DNA of 64,000 nucleotides, taken from the NCBI GenBank assembly GCA_902799745.1, contig CADCBQ010000006.1:19936-83935 (forward strand). Direction: 5' to 3'. This DNA is from Fibrobacter succinogenes. GTDB lineage: Bacteria; Fibrobacterota; Fibrobacteria; Fibrobacterales; Fibrobacteraceae. Below the pieces are notes generated by a model. It was not told the DNA's origin. It did not search any database and was given only the letters and a program-made list of their open reading frames with translations. Numbering within the stretch: position 1 is the stretch's first letter; the number at the start of each line of letters is the position of its first letter. Positions 51,460-60,104 of the stretch are shown here, piece after piece. Made by a program: the position numbers and the translations under genes.

Positions 51460-52806
51460 CTATTGCAGTTCTTTCATTCGCTGCACCGCATCCTTGAAAG
51501 TTGCGGGCTCTTGCAGCAAGCTAATCACCACCCAGCCGTCTTCGTCGAAATCGAAGAAGAATCCGGGCTGTACCAGCACATGCTTTTCTTTAAGCAAGCG
51601 AAGCGTGAGTTCCTCGTCGTCTTCGCCGAGGCGCACGACAGCATACCAGCCGCCCAAAACCTCAGGGCAGTACTTGGCCGGGAATGCTTCGCGGAGCGTC
51701 TGCCAGTTGGCAAGCAAACGTTCCTTGACTTGCGCTTCGTAAGCAGCGGCCTTGGGCAACAGCGACGTACCCAGCGCCTGCGCCGGAGCGGACACGCTCA
51801 GGTAAGCATCTTCCACAAATTCAAGAGCCGCGCGAATTTCCTCGAAGCGTTCACGCGTAGCATAGAAAGCCATCCAACCGAGCTTGAGTTGCGGCGAGCC
51901 AACCGCCTTGCTGAGGCCATTCAGCCAGAAAATCGGGCACTTGGGGCCGTCTTCCGGGAGATTGATGAAGTCGTTACCGCCCGCATCCCAAAGATCCTGC
52001 TCCTTTGAACCTAACTCAACTAAGTCAACAAGTTGACTAGTTTCGTATATCGACTTGCGCTCAGGATGACACGCGCCGAAAACATATTTCCATGTCCGCG
52101 AAACTTTATTCGAAAAGCCGTAATCGCCGAAGACTTCGTCAACTACGAGAATCATGTCGTTTTCTTCGCAGAAGCGAACCGCCACATTCCATTCTTCGCG
52201 GGAAACGCAATGCCCCGTCGGATTATGCGGCGAAACCAGCAGCAAGATTTTCGCCTTTTCCGGAGCAGCTAACAAACTGTCAGAATCCAAGACAAATCTA
52301 AATGCAGCACCCTCTCGTCTCTCGTCTGTAGCGAGCTTGCGAGCGTTCTCTCGTCTAATCTTCAAAAAATACGGAGCACATTCCAAATGCTCCAGCTGCG
52401 CGAGCGTATCAAGCAACGGATATCCCGGCATCGGAGTCAGAATCACATCACCCGGATCGCAGAACGTCTTGAACAAAACGGAGTATGCTTCGCTGGTACT
52501 TGCGGTCAGAATAATCTGACCTGCGGTAAAGTTTCCGCCACGTTCGCGGTAATACTCCACCACCGCTTCGCGCGCCGACTTCCAACCAGCCGCATCCGGA
52601 TTCCAGCATCCAAAAGATTCTCGACCTTCATCGACAGCGGCATCCAGCTCTACCGGCAACCCCGCCTTCACAGGCGAGCTTACCGTCATGTCGATAAACG
52701 AAAGGCCTCCCTCGGCAGCACCCTTTTTCGCGCACGCCTTCGCGCGTTCCAGTTCAGCAAAGAACGGCGATGGAGACAGATCTTTAGGCAAGCGGGAAGA
52801 AAGCAT
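51460..52806 (-). CDS. Class I/II PLP-dependent aminotransferase with two in-frame repeats
   Basis: 448 residues. PLP lysine in FWLNGLSKAVGSPQLKLGWMAF, with VSPHNPTGHCVSREEW and VVDEVFGDYGF before it and STSEAYSVLFKTFCDPGDVIL near the N-terminus. This is the aspartate-aminotransferase fold; the substrate is unknown. Usual length is ~390 residues; the excess is explained by two dispersed repeats, read as RRENARKLATDERRE (plus strand 52314-52357) and HPERKSIYETSQLVDLVELG (51993-52070). Both lie in likely surface loops and keep the frame. The ATG at 52806 overlaps the stop of the upstream gene (TGATG). Confidence 0.88.
   Translation of the reverse strand: MLSSRLPKDLSPSPFFAELERAKACAKKGAAEGGLSFIDMTVSSPVKAGLPVELDAAVDEGRESFGCWNPDAAGWKSAREAVVEYYRERGGNFTAGQIILTASTSEAYSVLFKTFCDPGDVILTPMPGYPLLDTLAQLEHLECAPYFLKIRRENARKLATDERREGAAFRFVLDSDSLLAAPEKAKILLLVSPHNPTGHCVSREEWNVAVRFCEENDMILVVDEVFGDYGFSNKVSRTWKYVFGACHPERKSIYETSQLVDLVELGSKEQDLWDAGGNDFINLPEDGPKCPIFWLNGLSKAVGSPQLKLGWMAFYATRERFEEIRAALEFVEDAYLSVSAPAQALGTSLLPKAAAYEAQVKERLLANWQTLREAFPAKYCPEVLGGWYAVVRLGEDDEELTLRLLKEKHVLVQPGFFFDFDEDGWVVISLLQEPATFKDAVQRMKELQ
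51993..52070 (-). repeat. Long dispersed repeat inside an aminotransferase gene
   Basis: On the minus strand GTCATCCTGAGCGCAAGTC, then TACGAAACTAGTC, TTAGTTGAGTTAGGTTC, ending AGGAGCAGGATC. 78 bp, exactly 26 codons. Its relative is intergenic at 22101-22187. Confidence 0.85.
52314..52357 (-). repeat. AGACGAGAG-family repeat inside an aminotransferase gene
   Basis: On the minus strand AGACGAGAGAACGCTCGC, AAGCTCGCTACAGACGAG, AGACGAGAG. Nearly identical to the hrpB copy at 15625-15670 but translated in another frame. Confidence 0.85.
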
Positions 52807-53165
52807 CACTTCTTTCTGTTAAAGAATCCGAGAAGTGCCACCGAGATAAACATCCCGGCGGGGAGCACCACAGCAATGGTCAAAAGCAGTAACTTCTGAA
52901 AATCAGAAAGTCCCTTGAGAGATTTTTTAAAATCCTTGAACTTTGCGATAAAGCTTTTGATTCCCGTCGGCTTTGCTGCGGCATCGACAACGGCACCTTC
53001 AGCATTCTCGCCCGCCAAATCCTCGGAGCCCGCAAAGGCTTCCATCTTCGGGAGCAAGGCCATCAGCTTGGACACCGATTCCTTTACGGGACCGACATAC
53101 TGAGCCGCACGTTCGCGAACCTTGTCGTAGCGTTTCTTGAAAGGGCGTTTCAGTTGGTCAAGCAT
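52806..53165 (-). CDS. Small protein with C-terminal membrane helix
   Basis: 119 residues. A basic amphipathic N-terminal half (MLDQLKRPFKKRYDKVRERAAQYVGPVKESVSKLMALLPKMEAF) and one hydrophobic segment (KLLLLTIAVVLPAGMFISVALLGFF, about 90-114) ending in NRKK. No known family. It lies 16 bp after leuA and shares its last base with the start of the aminotransferase gene, so it is probably co-transcribed with both. Confidence 0.65.
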   Translation of the reverse strand: MLDQLKRPFKKRYDKVRERAAQYVGPVKESVSKLMALLPKMEAFAGSEDLAGENAEGAVVDAAAKPTGIKSFIAKFKDFKKSLKGLSDFQKLLLLTIAVVLPAGMFISVALLGFFNRKK

Positions 53166-53181
53166 AATGGCCTCCCAGAGG

Positions 53182-54750
53182 TTACTTCTTATACAGCAGG
53201 TTCACGCCACCGAAGAGAGCGCGCATGTTTGCCTTGAGCGTATCGCTCGACACACCGCGGCCTTCGACTTCGACGTTGTTCGCCTTCAGCACAATACGGC
53301 TGAGGCCTCGGCCCGCCCAGACCTTGTCCTTTTCAGGCACAACGAGCTGACGGTATTTGACGAGTTCCACCGGCATGCCGATTTCGCGCATGAGCATGAG
53401 GGCCGCCTCGATCGGGCCTTCGGCCGTCACGGACTTCACCAAAGCTTCGCCATCCTTCTTGAAGTGGAAGATAAAGCGGTTTTCGTCGGGCACGACTTCG
53501 ATGTTGTTGAAAATCAGGCGACCATTCACATTCACGAAATGTTCGCGGAACACATCCAGCACGCGTTCGGCAGACAGTTCGCCTTCTTTTTCGCTGCAAG
53601 CCTTCAGAATCGGCTGCAGTTCGGCGGCTTCGGCAAGCGACATCTTGTAGCCGAACTTCGTGATGATTTCGTACACGGCGGTACGGCCACTCTGGCTTGT
53701 AAAGCTGAGCGAATCGTTCTGGTGACGACCGATAATCGAGTAGTCGATGGGGCGGTAGGCGCCCTTCTTCATGTCCTTCGTCTTGGAGGCGCCATCCTGG
53801 TGGATACCGCTACGGTGCACGATCGCTTCGGCACCGATCAACGGGGCACGGCTGTAAATGCTGATACCCGACCACTGGGAAATCAGGATGGCCGTTTCGT
53901 AAATGCGCTCCATGTGCAGGCCCGTATTCACGCCGGAGTTATGCAACGCGACCGCAACTTCGTAAAAATTCGTGTTGCCGCAGCGTTCGCCCAGGCCGTT
54001 CAGCGCGACTTCCAGCTGGGTCGCACCCACGAAGAAACTTTCGACGGTCGCAGCCGTTGCCATACCCAAGTCGTTGTGGCAGTGGACTGAAATCGTGATA
54101 TTCTTCGGCAGGGCTTCGTACACCTGCTTGATTTGATTCACGTACAGGAACGGACGATAACGTTCGACCGTATTCGGCAGGTTGATGGTCGTCGCGCCGG
54201 CTTCGACCACGGCCTTCAGCACGTCAATCACGAAATCCATGTTCTCGAGGCAGTCGCCGAAGTGCTCGGCACTGAACTCCACATCGCCCTTGCTACCCAC
54301 GAGCGACTTTGCAAACTTCACACAATGCACCGCCTTTTCCTTCACCTGTTCCGGCGTCATGTGCAGCACATGTTCCATCGAGAGCGGGCTTGTGGCAAGG
54401 AAGGTGTGGATACGCGGATGCGGAGCGTACTGCACCGCTTCCCAGCAGCGCTGGATATCGCTTTCCACGCAGCGGGCGAGGCCAGAGACCACGATGCGCT
54501 TTGCGACTTCGTCGCCTTCTTCGGCCATCTTGGCGGTCAGCTGGGCAAGTTCCTTACACGATTCGAAATCCATCTCGGACGAAGCCGGGAAACCGACTTC
54601 GGCGCCCTGCACGCCGAGTTTCAAGAGTTGCAGGTACACGTCCTTTTTCTGGGCATTGTTCCAGGGCTTCGGGAGAGCCTGGTTACCGTCACGCAGCGTG
54701 ACGTCGTAAAAGAAGGGTTGTCTTTCAATCGTGTTCTTATTTTCGCTCAT
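53182..54750 (-). CDS. leuA: 2-isopropylmalate synthase
   Basis: 522 residues. Condenses acetyl-CoA and 2-ketoisovalerate, the first committed step of leucine synthesis. The HMGL-like TIM barrel has FYDVTLRDGNQALPKPW, INLPNTVERYRP, SVHCHNDLGMATAATV and LNGLGERCGNTNFYEVAVAL. RSGIHQDGASKTKDM is the His-x-Asp metal site. A C-terminal LeuA allosteric (dimer) domain of ~130 residues follows. The type is closer to the LRDGNQAL group than to the short LRDGEQSP form. AAGGAG stands 7 bases before the ATG. A probable transcription attenuator lies upstream at 54825-54977. Confidence 0.92.
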   Translation of the reverse strand: MSENKNTIERQPFFYDVTLRDGNQALPKPWNNAQKKDVYLQLLKLGVQGAEVGFPASSEMDFESCKELAQLTAKMAEEGDEVAKRIVVSGLARCVESDIQRCWEAVQYAPHPRIHTFLATSPLSMEHVLHMTPEQVKEKAVHCVKFAKSLVGSKGDVEFSAEHFGDCLENMDFVIDVLKAVVEAGATTINLPNTVERYRPFLYVNQIKQVYEALPKNITISVHCHNDLGMATAATVESFFVGATQLEVALNGLGERCGNTNFYEVAVALHNSGVNTGLHMERIYETAILISQWSGISIYSRAPLIGAEAIVHRSGIHQDGASKTKDMKKGAYRPIDYSIIGRHQNDSLSFTSQSGRTAVYEIITKFGYKMSLAEAAELQPILKACSEKEGELSAERVLDVFREHFVNVNGRLIFNNIEVVPDENRFIFHFKKDGEALVKSVTAEGPIEAALMLMREIGMPVELVKYRQLVVPEKDKVWAGRGLSRIVLKANNVEVEGRGVSSDTLKANMRALFGGVNLLYKK

Positions 54751-54822
54751 TTTTTATCTCCTTGCCAGTCCAACAAGGCGGCAAGCTCATTTTTCGTCTA
54801 AAAAATAGAAATTTGACTCAAA

Positions 54823-54856
54823 AACGAAAGCCCGCGTCCTTATTGGAGCGGGCCTT
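54823..54856 (-). terminator. Terminator hairpin of the leuA leader
   Basis: GCCCGC (54853-54848 read on the minus strand) pairs with GCGGGC (54835-54830) and is followed by TTTCGTTTTT. Its 5' arm includes CGCTCCA, which can alternatively pair with TGGAGCG in the leader peptide gene. Confidence 0.75.
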
Positions 54857-54905
54857 ATGGTTTAAATCCTTGGGTTAAAACTCTAAAATCGTCTTGAACC
54901 TATGC

Positions 54906-54977
54906 TTAAAAACCGGCTTGCGCTCCAGCGCAATGTCCTAGTAGGTTAATAAGTCGTAGATCCAAAATCATGTTCAT
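54906..54977 (-). CDS. Probable leucine-rich leader peptide
   Basis: 23 codons, starting MNMILDLRLINLLGH and ending AQAGF. Five leucine codons, three of them CTA, a codon that appears uncommon in the surrounding genes. The last third of the gene can form a TTGCGC-TGGA-GCGCAA hairpin (54918-54933). Located 155 bp before leuA and followed by a terminator hairpin, this has the layout of a leuL-type attenuator. No ribosome-binding site is obvious. Confidence 0.65.
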   Translation of the reverse strand: MNMILDLRLINLLGHCAGAQAGF

Positions 54978-55022
54978 GTGCAGAAAGGTAATAAAAGTAG
55001 GGATTTTTGGCAAGAGTAATTG

Positions 55023-55050
55023 AAAACTCCCGGGCGTGCACGCCCGGGAG
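55023..55050 (-). terminator. Terminator of the pectate lyase gene
   Basis: Perfect 10-bp stem CTCCCGGGCG/CGCCCGGGAG with a TGCA loop, followed on the minus strand by TTTTC. Confidence 0.85.
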
Positions 55051-55122
55051 CACTCCACACAAAGTTCTTGCCGACCCAAACACCCCTTTGGAAAAACGCG
55101 GCGGCAAGAACTATGCGACACT

Positions 55123-57249
55123 CTATCGTTTCACAATTTTCTGCTGGTAGGCCTTGCCGCCTGCCACCAGGCGCACCAGGTAAATTCCAGGCTTAAGGCT
55201 GGACAAATCCACACTGGACTGCGACACCGCCTCGGTCGACACCTTTACGACATGACCATTCACATCGAAAATGTTCAGGCGGCGCACATCCGCGTTGATT
55301 TCGAGACGGCTTTCGCTTGCGATATAGCGCATCGGAGAAGCAACCTGCATCTTAACGGCAATCGCCTGGGATTGTTCGCTCGAAGAACTTTCCACTTCTT
55401 CCTGAGAGCTGGAGGACTTTGCCTCGGAACTAGACGAGACCTCTTCGGAGCTAGAGGACTTGGCTTCGGAACTTGAAGACTTCGCCTCAGAGCCGGAAGA
55501 CTGCTCCGACGAGCTCGATTCCACGGAACTGCTGGATGCCGGCGCCACAGAACTGGAGCTTGCATATTCCATGACTTCGCCGTTGCTTCCCTTGTAAGCC
55601 ATCAGAGCATCTTTCAACTTCTGATTCACTTCGTAAGCGGCATCGTCCACCGAGTTGTCAAAGGTCCACTTGAAATCACCACCCTGCACGCGACCTGCAT
55701 AGGTACGCACATTCGCCATAGCCTGTTCCGGAGAATCTGCCGTATAGCTGTACATCACGGAATTGTCGGTATCGAAGTTGTTGTAGGTATTCGCACCGGC
55801 ATAAGACTTGACCGTATTCGGAACCTTGTCGTTGCGGCTAGAAACCACGTAGGCGTCAAAGTCGGCCTTGGTATCGATGGAGCCCACCGCCGTTTCAGTT
55901 CCCTTAAGCGTATACTTGCTTGCACCATACGGAATAAAGGTGAAATTGCCTTCCATGTGGTTGTTGTAGGCCTTAATCGTACCGCCATCTTCGCTGCTGA
56001 AAGTCGGATTGTTCTTGGTATCGCGAGTGGTGCCGCCAGCATACACGTCGCTTCCCTGCATAGACGTCATCATCGGGTACTTGCAATTACGGAAGTAGTT
56101 CGCTTCCATAAACACGGAAGAGCCCTTCGTAGAACCAGCGCCGTATTTGGCCACGCCATCGTAGTAGTTATTGTACACATGGGCGCTGTAGAAGCGCACG
56201 CGCGGGTGGCGGCTATCGGAATGGTCGTACCAGTTGTGGTGATAAGTGATGTAGAGACCGTCAGTCGTACCTTCGGAAAGGCCGAGCAAGTTCGACTTAC
56301 CGTTATCCCAGAAGTGGTTGTAGCTGAAGGTCACGTAGGTGGACTTTTTGCAGTCCAAGGCACCATCGCCCTTGACCTGGTCCTTATCGCTACCCGCATG
56401 GCCGTAGAAGAAGTCGCAGTTGTGCACCCAAATGTACTGGTTATCCTGCTGCAGGCCAATGTTGTCGCCTTCGTCGGAATCGACATTCATAACACCGATG
56501 TTGCGGATTTCAACATCGAAAGCGTTCTTGACACGAATGCCCCAGCCGTTTGCCGTAGCGTCGTTACCGATACCTTCGATCGTCATGGCGCCACCTTCCT
56601 TTTTGCCCATGTCAATCAGAATGTCACCCTTGTCGGTCACTTCGGGGTCGGTCACGTTGCCAATCAAGCGAATGGCGAGCGGACGCGTGTCGTAACCCTT
56701 CTTGAACGCCGTCAAGATATTCTGGAGGCCCACGCATTCCGTTACAGCACCCTTGCTGCTCGTCACCACATCAAGCTTGATGGTATTCTTGGTCGATTCG
56801 GTCACATAGAGAACCACGGCACCGCTCTTGAGCGTACCATCGGTCTTGTAAGCGCCCGGAACATGGCCGTTGCTAAAGGCGAAGCCTGCGCGATCATGCG
56901 CCTTGACGGTAAGGGACTTCGAAGTCGTCGAAGCGCCTTCTTTGCCGCCCTTGACGGAGGCCACCTTAAGCGTATAGCTACCGGCCTTGAGGCCGACCAC
57001 GTCAACACGGTACTTGGAGCCGTACTTGCGAACAAGCTGGCCGTCTACCTTGACGTTGCTTGCGCCAGCGCCCGAATAGTAAACATTGTAGCCGTCCGAA
57101 CCGTCGGAAGCCCATTCGGCAAAAGCCGATTCGAGCCAGCCTTCGGCAGAACTGAGCGTTACCTGGGCACAAGCCCCGGCAAATCCGAGCAACGCAACAC
57201 CAAGCGCCACCCTAGAAACCATTTTGGAACCTGTTGAAACCATATTCAT
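55123..57249 (-). CDS. Secreted family 1 pectate lyase with poly-serine linker
   Basis: 708 residues from the ATG at 57249 (AAGGGATGG upstream). A signal peptide ends near FAGACAQ. A fibronectin-III-like domain comes first (FAEWASDGSDGYNVYYSGA...YRVDVVGLKAGSYTLKVASV), then the parallel beta-helix of PL1: IRNIGVMNVDSDEGDNIGLQQDNQYIWVHNCDFFYG, the Ca-binding KGDGALDCKKSTYVTFSYNHFWD, and the catalytic-type DSRHPRVRFYSAHVYNNYYDG. A long linker of SSSSEAK blocks (about 570-640) leads to a sorting-like tail (LNIFDVNGHVVKV...SLKPGIYLVRLVAGG). The enzyme cleaves pectate by beta-elimination, fitting a plant-fibre degrader. Confidence 0.92.
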   Translation of the reverse strand: MNMVSTGSKMVSRVALGVALLGFAGACAQVTLSSAEGWLESAFAEWASDGSDGYNVYYSGAGASNVKVDGQLVRKYGSKYRVDVVGLKAGSYTLKVASVKGGKEGASTTSKSLTVKAHDRAGFAFSNGHVPGAYKTDGTLKSGAVVLYVTESTKNTIKLDVVTSSKGAVTECVGLQNILTAFKKGYDTRPLAIRLIGNVTDPEVTDKGDILIDMGKKEGGAMTIEGIGNDATANGWGIRVKNAFDVEIRNIGVMNVDSDEGDNIGLQQDNQYIWVHNCDFFYGHAGSDKDQVKGDGALDCKKSTYVTFSYNHFWDNGKSNLLGLSEGTTDGLYITYHHNWYDHSDSRHPRVRFYSAHVYNNYYDGVAKYGAGSTKGSSVFMEANYFRNCKYPMMTSMQGSDVYAGGTTRDTKNNPTFSSEDGGTIKAYNNHMEGNFTFIPYGASKYTLKGTETAVGSIDTKADFDAYVVSSRNDKVPNTVKSYAGANTYNNFDTDNSVMYSYTADSPEQAMANVRTYAGRVQGGDFKWTFDNSVDDAAYEVNQKLKDALMAYKGSNGEVMEYASSSSVAPASSSSVESSSSEQSSGSEAKSSSSEAKSSSSEEVSSSSEAKSSSSQEEVESSSSEQSQAIAVKMQVASPMRYIASESRLEINADVRRLNIFDVNGHVVKVSTEAVSQSSVDLSSLKPGIYLVRLVAGGKAYQQKIVKR

Positions 57250-57498
57250 CCATCCCTTTTTGAAAATGTTCTCAAATTTCTTCTCAAAATATACACTCAA
57301 AACCAAACAAAAGCAATACAAAAATCAATATTTATTTGATATTTTTGAAGATTTTACAATTTAAAATGTTCTCAAAATATTCAAATTCAATAAATTATTG
57401 CGCATAATCCGTGTGACAGCAGAAGACTTTTAACGACACCGACCTTTACTTTCTGTCAATTTTCGCGAAATTTTGCACTTTTTAGGCCAAAATCTTCA

Positions 57499-57504
57499 TA
57501 TATT
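57499..57504 (+). promoter_or_regulatory. TATATT element 6 nt before the nfeD-like start
   Basis: TATATT-GAAGGT-ATG. TTGCAC at 57473-57478 could be a distant -35. If used, the message is leaderless or nearly so. Confidence 0.4.
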
Positions 57505-57510
57505 GAAGGT

Positions 57511-59088
57511 ATGAAGTTGTTTGAGCGTATTTTTTCCACCCTTTTGGTGGTTGCGGCATTCTGTTTCGCCGACACCACATCAATCGCCCCAGTCGATTCC
57601 GCAAAAGCGATTCCCGGTCAAGCCGGGAATGACAAAAGCGATTCGGTCATTACACAAGAAACTAAAAAGCATGCAGTCTGGATTAAGCTGGAAGGTGACG
57701 TAGAACCGTCGATGTACGATTTCTGCGCCCGCGCCATCGATGACGCGCTCCAGGAAAATCCGGACTACATCGTCTTTGAAATCAACACCTTCGGCGGCCG
57801 CCTCGACGCCGCCTTCGACCTGGTGGACACCATTATGGCCGTCAAGGGTCCGACCACCATCGCGCTCGTGAAAAAGAAGGCGATCAGTGCAGGCAGCCTT
57901 ATCGCGCTCGCCTGTCAAAAGCTTTACATGCTCGAAGCCACCACAATCGGCGACTGCGCCCCCATCGTGCAGGGTGGCGACGGCACTCCGCAAATCGTCG
58001 GCGAAAAAATCCAGTCTCCGCTCCGCGCCAAATTCAGGAACCTTGCCCAGCGTAACGGCTACCCGGAGCTCCTGAGTTCCGCCTTCGTGACGCCGGAACT
58101 CGAAGTTCTCGAACTCACCGCCACGCTCGACAAGGGTAAAAAATCTCAGCGCGACACCACGCTCATTATCGAAGGCTCCAAGTACAGCGTCCTCGACAGT
58201 ACCGCCAAGGCATTCTGGGGCGCCCCGAAGATTCTCGTAAAAGAAGGCGAACTCCTGACCATGACCGACAAGGAAGCGCAGGAACTCGGATTCTCGCAGG
58301 GCACCTTCAAGAGCCGCGACGAATTTGAAACCAAGCTCGCCATCGAAAGCCGTAGCGAAGTCGAAACGACCCTCGGCGAAGACATCGCCTCCGCCATCGC
58401 CGCGATTTCCGGCCTACTCTTGATTCTCGGCTTCGGCGCACTCTATATCGAATTCAAAACGCCGGGATTCGGCCTGTTCGGCATCATCGGCATCATCCTC
58501 ATCGGCATCGTGTTCCTCGGGCAGTTCGCACCGCAACTCGATGGCTACATTCCGGCGATTCTGCTGGTGGCCGGCGTGGTGCTGTTCTTGGTCGAAATCT
58601 TCGTGATGCCGGGAACATTCCTGTTCGGTATCGGCGGCATCGTGTGCATGATTTTGGCACTCGCACTTTCGTTCGAGCCCTCAGAAATGCCCGAATACGT
58701 CCCCGAAACCATTGAGACAACTTTCGACGCCACGCCCTGGCTACTCGGGTTACTCTACATGCTAAGCTGTGCGGCAATCGCGCTCGTATTCCCGATTGCG
58801 GCAAGCAAGTACCTGATTCCGCTTTTGCCCGAAGGCTGGACGCCCATGCTCAAGACCGACTTGGAAACCGCTGCCTCGCCCACCGAAGCTGTACAAGAAG
58901 TTTCTGTCGGCGACGAAGGCATCGCCAAGACATTCTTACGCCCGGTGGGCCAAGCGCTCATCAACGGCAAGTTGTTCGACGTGCAGACCCACGGCGAAAT
59001 CATCGAAGCAAGCACCCGCATTCAAGTGACCGCCATTCAAGAAGGCCACATCTGGGTTAGCGTTGCCCGCAGCGAAATGGAAGGATAA
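57511..59088 (+). CDS. NfeD-type membrane-bound serine protease
   Basis: 525 residues. Signal peptide (FERIFSTLLVVAAFCFADT), a ClpP-like protease domain (about 50-290) with FEINTFGGRLDAAFDLVDTIM and the catalytic Ser/Lys region ALVKKKAISAGSLIALACQKLYM, then four to six membrane helices and a C-terminal OB-fold NfeD domain (GDEGIAKTFLRPVGQALINGKLFDVQTHGE...). NfeD proteases are typically encoded beside SPFH proteins and cleave membrane partners. The floA gene follows 28 bp downstream. A short dispersed repeat (AIPGQAGNDK) sits between the signal peptide and the domain. Confidence 0.93.
   Translation: MKLFERIFSTLLVVAAFCFADTTSIAPVDSAKAIPGQAGNDKSDSVITQETKKHAVWIKLEGDVEPSMYDFCARAIDDALQENPDYIVFEINTFGGRLDAAFDLVDTIMAVKGPTTIALVKKKAISAGSLIALACQKLYMLEATTIGDCAPIVQGGDGTPQIVGEKIQSPLRAKFRNLAQRNGYPELLSSAFVTPELEVLELTATLDKGKKSQRDTTLIIEGSKYSVLDSTAKAFWGAPKILVKEGELLTMTDKEAQELGFSQGTFKSRDEFETKLAIESRSEVETTLGEDIASAIAAISGLLLILGFGALYIEFKTPGFGLFGIIGIILIGIVFLGQFAPQLDGYIPAILLVAGVVLFLVEIFVMPGTFLFGIGGIVCMILALALSFEPSEMPEYVPETIETTFDATPWLLGLLYMLSCAAIALVFPIAASKYLIPLLPEGWTPMLKTDLETAASPTEAVQEVSVGDEGIAKTFLRPVGQALINGKLFDVQTHGEIIEASTRIQVTAIQEGHIWVSVARSEMEG
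57609..57633 (+). repeat. Short palindromic repeat inside the nfeD-like gene
   Basis: ATTCCCGG-TCAAG-CCGGGAAT hairpin followed by GAC, translated as IPGQAGND. Placed after the signal peptide, where an insertion is easily tolerated. Confidence 0.75.
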
Positions 59089-59116
59089 AGTTTAAAACAA
59101 AAACCGGAGAAAAATA

Positions 59117-60088
59117 ATGGACACTCTTTTAATGATCGGAATCATTATCGCGGCGATTGCCGTTATCATCTTGCTCGCCTTTATCGGCAAGTTCTTCAGC
59201 CTGTGGCTGCAGGCCTTGTTCTCCAAGGCAAACGTGAGCATTTTCCAGCTAATCGGTATGCGCCTGCGTAAGGTTCCGCCGCAGGTAATTGTGGAAGCCC
59301 GCATTCTTAGCTGCAAGGCTGGCCTCCCGGTTGATACCAACCTCCTCGAAGCCCACTACCTTTCCCGCGGTAACGTGCTCCGTGTGATTCAGGCTTTGAT
59401 CGCCGCCAACAAGGCAAACATCAAGCTCGACTTCAAGGAAGCCGCCGCTATTGACCTTGCCGGCCGTAACGTGCTCGAAGCCGTGCAGATGTCCGTGAAC
59501 CCAAAGGTGATTGAAACGCCGAAGGTTTCCGCTGTGGCTCTCGACGGTATTCAGCTGCATGCCGTGACCCGCATTACCGTGCGCGCAAGCATCCAGAAGT
59601 TGGTGGGTGGCGCTGGCGAAGACACCGTGGTCGCTCGCGTGGGCGAAGGTATCGTTTCTTCTATCGGTTCTGCAAAGAGCCACAAGGACGTGCTCGAAAA
59701 CCCGAACATGATTTCTAAGAAGGTGCTTGCCTCTGGCCTTGACGCCGGTACCGCATTCGAAATTCTTTCGATCGATATCGCCGACGTGGACGTGGGCCAG
59801 AACATTGGCGCTATCCTTGAAACCGACCGTGCCGAAGCCGACAAGAAGATTGCACAGGCCAAGGCAGAAGAACGCCGCGCCATGGCATACGCCGCCGAAC
59901 AGGAAATGAAGGCGAAGGTCATGGAAATGAAGGCCAAACTCGTGGAAGCCGAAGCCCAGATTCCGATGGCTATGGCATCGGCCCTTCGCGACGGCAAGCT
60001 CGGCGTGATGGACTATTACAACCTCAAGAATATCGAAGCCGACACGCAAATGCGCAAGGAAATCGGCAGCGCACCTGAGGCCAAGTAA
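59117..60088 (+). CDS. floA: Flotillin-like protein FloA
   Basis: 323 residues of the UPF0365/FloA group of SPFH proteins, membrane scaffolds of lipid microdomains. One N-terminal membrane helix ([21 protein letters not shown]) and the highly conserved [76 protein letters not shown] and [26 protein letters not shown] precedes the ATG. It forms an operon with the NfeD protease, as in other bacteria. Confidence 0.96.
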   Translation: MDTLLMIGIIIAAIAVIILLAFIGKFFSLWLQALFSKANVSIFQLIGMRLRKVPPQVIVEARILSCKAGLPVDTNLLEAHYLSRGNVLRVIQALIAANKANIKLDFKEAAAIDLAGRNVLEAVQMSVNPKVIETPKVSAVALDGIQLHAVTRITVRASIQKLVGGAGEDTVVARVGEGIVSSIGSAKSHKDVLENPNMISKKVLASGLDAGTAFEILSIDIADVDVGQNIGAILETDRAEADKKIAQAKAEERRAMAYAAEQEMKAKVMEMKAKLVEAEAQIPMAMASALRDGKLGVMDYYNLKNIEADTQMRKEIGSAPEAK

Positions 60089-60104
60089 GCGATTGTAGGG
60101 CAAT

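Noticed and set aside
53137..54090. Open frame antisense to leuA
   Set aside because: Antisense shadow of leuA; leuA has all family motifs and a good ribosome-binding site.
54906..55121. 71-codon gene upstream of leuA
   Set aside because: Its first 48 codons run through the pectate lyase terminator hairpin and have no protein-like features; only the last 23 codons are considered, as a leader peptide.
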